Shown here: positions 62,626 to 64,000 of the stretch, one piece after another
Layout: every line of letters starts with the position of its first letter
How positions within the stretch are numbered: position 1 is the stretch's first letter
The notes under the pieces: generated by a model
Seen by the model: only the letters and a program-made list of their open reading frames with translations
What the model was told of the DNA's origin: nothing
Databases searched by the model: none
Translations under genes and position numbers: made by a program
Assembly (NCBI RefSeq): GCF_002234405.1
Contig: NZ_NMQT01000075.1
Location: forward strand, 20,914-84,913
DNA length: 64,000 nucleotides
Source of the DNA: Amycolatopsis thailandensis
GTDB lineage: Bacteria > Actinomycetota > Actinomycetes > Mycobacteriales > Pseudonocardiaceae
Direction: 5' to 3'

Positions 62626-63894
62626 GTGTATTATGGAGTTGTGTCCGAGACCTTCCTTCCCGAACTCCCGCAGGAGTTGTGGCGTGCCGGCAAGCTGGAG
62701 CTTGCTCATGGCGTGCAGCAGTTCTTGCAGTTGATGCGGGTCGCGTCCGCTGCTCTGGGGCAGTTTTTGGCGGAGGTGGAGTCTCGGGGTTCGAAGGACT
62801 TGTATGGCTATGGGTCGACGGCGGCGTGGTTCGCTGATGTGGCGGGGCTGTCGCGGGGTGAGGCGCAGTCGGTGGTGAAGCGGGCGATCGCGTTGAACCC
62901 GACTCGTGCTTTGGATGGCAGTGAGGTTCCGGCCTTTGCGCCGACTGTAGGTGCGGCGGCCGCCGAGGGCATGATCGGGGATGAGCGGATCGACCAGATC
63001 CTGGAGATCTTGGGGAAGATCCCAGCGGACACGTCGGCCGAGGATCGGGAAAGTGCGGAGAAGATCCTCGGGAACCTGGGCCGTGGCGCTGGTCCACGGC
63101 AGGTGACGAAGGCTGGCGAGGACATCCTCGGCTGGCTGGATCCCGACGGGAACGAACCCAAAGACCCCGAGCCGAAGCAGCCACGCCGGGAAATCACCCT
63201 TGAACGCCGTCGGGATGGGTTCTGGAAACTCACCGGCCTGCTGGATGACGAGCTGGGAGCCCGGACAGCGGCCGCGCTGGAGGCGTATGCGAAGCCTCGG
63301 CCGGTGGACGAGTTCGGCCAGGCTGACTTGCGGATGAAGTGTGAACGCCAGGGCGATGCCTGGGCCGAGCTCCTCGATCTGGCGATCGCCAGCCCGGATC
63401 AGCACGGTACCAGCGGGTACCGGACGTTGGTGCACGTGACCATCGGCCTGGAAGAGCTGAAGACCGGGATCGGGAAAGCCTGTCTCGATTTTGTCGGGAC
63501 CATGACCGCCCGCGAGGCGCGCATGGCCGCTTGCGACTGCCTCATGCTCTCGGTCGTGCTCAACGCCGCCGGGGAACCCTTGGACGTGGGACGGCTGAGA
63601 CGGTTTGTCACCCCAGGCCAACGCCGCGCCCTCAACATCCGAGACCGGGGCTGTGCTTTCCCGGGGTGTCATCGGAAACCGAAGAACTGTCACGCCCACC
63701 ATATTGAGCACTGGGCGGACGGTGGCCCGACTGATCTCCGGAATCTCGTGCTGCTGTGCGGTTTTCATCATCGGCTGATCCACCACGGTGACTGGCAAGT
63801 CCGAATGGCGGCTGACGGGTTACCGGAGTTCATTCCGCCCCAGTATTTGGATCCGCTACGAAGATCCCGGCGCAACACCCTCCACCGCGCCTGA
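62626..63894 (+). CDS. DUF222/13E12-family HNH endonuclease, copy 2
   Basis: 422 residues, the same length as copy 1 and about 96% identical. Differences include DGSEV for DGTEV, ILGKI for ILAKI, ASPDQHG for ACPDQPG, and RRSRR for QGIRR near the end. The HNH segment is unchanged, so both copies are probably functional. GTG 62626 starts VYYGVVSETF. A LexA box lies just upstream. It is inverted relative to copy 1, and the duplicated unit also includes the downstream hairpin. Confidence 0.9.
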   Translation: MYYGVVSETFLPELPQELWRAGKLELAHGVQQFLQLMRVASAALGQFLAEVESRGSKDLYGYGSTAAWFADVAGLSRGEAQSVVKRAIALNPTRALDGSEVPAFAPTVGAAAAEGMIGDERIDQILEILGKIPADTSAEDRESAEKILGNLGRGAGPRQVTKAGEDILGWLDPDGNEPKDPEPKQPRREITLERRRDGFWKLTGLLDDELGARTAAALEAYAKPRPVDEFGQADLRMKCERQGDAWAELLDLAIASPDQHGTSGYRTLVHVTIGLEELKTGIGKACLDFVGTMTAREARMAACDCLMLSVVLNAAGEPLDVGRLRRFVTPGQRRALNIRDRGCAFPGCHRKPKNCHAHHIEHWADGGPTDLRNLVLLCGFHHRLIHHGDWQVRMAADGLPEFIPPQYLDPLRRSRRNTLHRA

Positions 63895-63908
63895 ACTCCC
63901 TGCATGAC

Positions 63909-63948
63909 CCGAGGAGCCTGTCGGCCACACCGGCGACGGGCTCCTCGG
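63909..63948 (+). terminator. terminator-like hairpin after DUF222-HNH copy 2
   Basis: CCGAGGAGCC and GGGCTCCTCGG form a 10-bp stem, 14 bases past the stop. The counterpart follows copy 1 at 43424-43463. Confidence 0.65.
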
Positions 63949-63987
63949 CATGCCCGGATGTGGCCAAGGTGTCCGGTCAGGTACCAA

Positions 63988-64000
63988 GTCCGTGAAGGCC
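63988..64000 (+). repeat. left half of a GTCCGTGAAGGCC palindrome (cut by window edge)
   Basis: GTCCGTGAAGGCC is the first 13 bases of the 343-397 family element. A similar element lies beyond copy 1 near 43365-43385, so it is associated with both HNH copies. Confidence 0.7.

Overview
The window is high-GC actinobacterial chromosome. GTG starts are frequent, Shine-Dalgarno sites are strong, and the gene content (DosR/DosS-type two-component genes, GAF-ANTAR proteins, DUF1876, PspAB, a CebR-type sugar locus, LexA-boxed 13E12/DUF222 genes) together with the abundant intergenic palindromes best fits Pseudonocardiaceae, probably Amycolatopsis or a close relative. That taxonomic call is inference from content. 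No rRNA, tRNA, CRISPR array, prophage or recognisable insertion sequence was seen.

Layout. 1-0.7 kb is a non-coding block of long palindromes. 0.7-5.6 kb holds a UvrA-like ATPase, a frameshifted serine hydrolase, and a divergent Lrp regulator/MFS pair. 5.7-8.3 kb is a compact polyamine operon (small protein, PLP decarboxylase, SpeD, SpeE). 8.4-23.5 kb is a stress-signalling island. It contains GAF-ANTAR and ANTAR proteins, PspAB, a universal stress protein, several response regulators and kinases including a giant poly-HAMP hybrid kinase, and a DosR/DosS-like pair with two Acg-type nitroreductases and an Rv1738-like DUF1876 protein. DosR-box-like palindromes lie between the last two genes. 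23.7-30.9 kb carries secreted and enzymatic genes, including an SRPBCC-acyl-CoA synthetase fusion. 30.9-33.4 kb is a KAP-family P-loop NTPase with an unrecognised N-terminal domain. 33.5-42.1 kb is metabolic and regulatory (MFS, FolE, COG2345 regulator, AhpD-like, SDR/TetR with a clear operator, a BM3-like P450 with TetR, a methyltransferase/glycosyltransferase pair).

42.1-43.4 kb is intergenic. It contains a tandem array of three related putative small-RNA units, each closed by a terminator whose stem shows compensatory changes, followed by more palindromes. At 43.5-44.7 kb and 62.6-63.9 kb are two near-identical DUF222-HNH genes in inverted orientation, each behind a perfect LexA box. They frame an 18-kb segment. 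That segment contains an ABC-F ATPase with a leader ORF that stops inside a terminator hairpin, a secreted glycine-rich beta-helix protein, a CebR-controlled beta-glucoside uptake locus (cebR-cebEFG-bglC) with an added secreted GH2 enzyme carrying a LamG-like insert, a group of uncharacterised membrane and cytosolic proteins, and a drug-type MFS pump.

How genes work together. The decarboxylase, SpeD and SpeE can make spermidine-type polyamines. The DosS-like sensor and DosR-like regulator probably drive the nitroreductases, DUF1876 protein and perhaps the universal stress protein under hypoxia or redox stress. CebR probably represses the CebEFG importer and cytosolic BglC until cello-oligosaccharides arrive. 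The HNH pair is predicted to be DNA-damage inducible, and its inverted arrangement could allow inversion of the intervening 18 kb.
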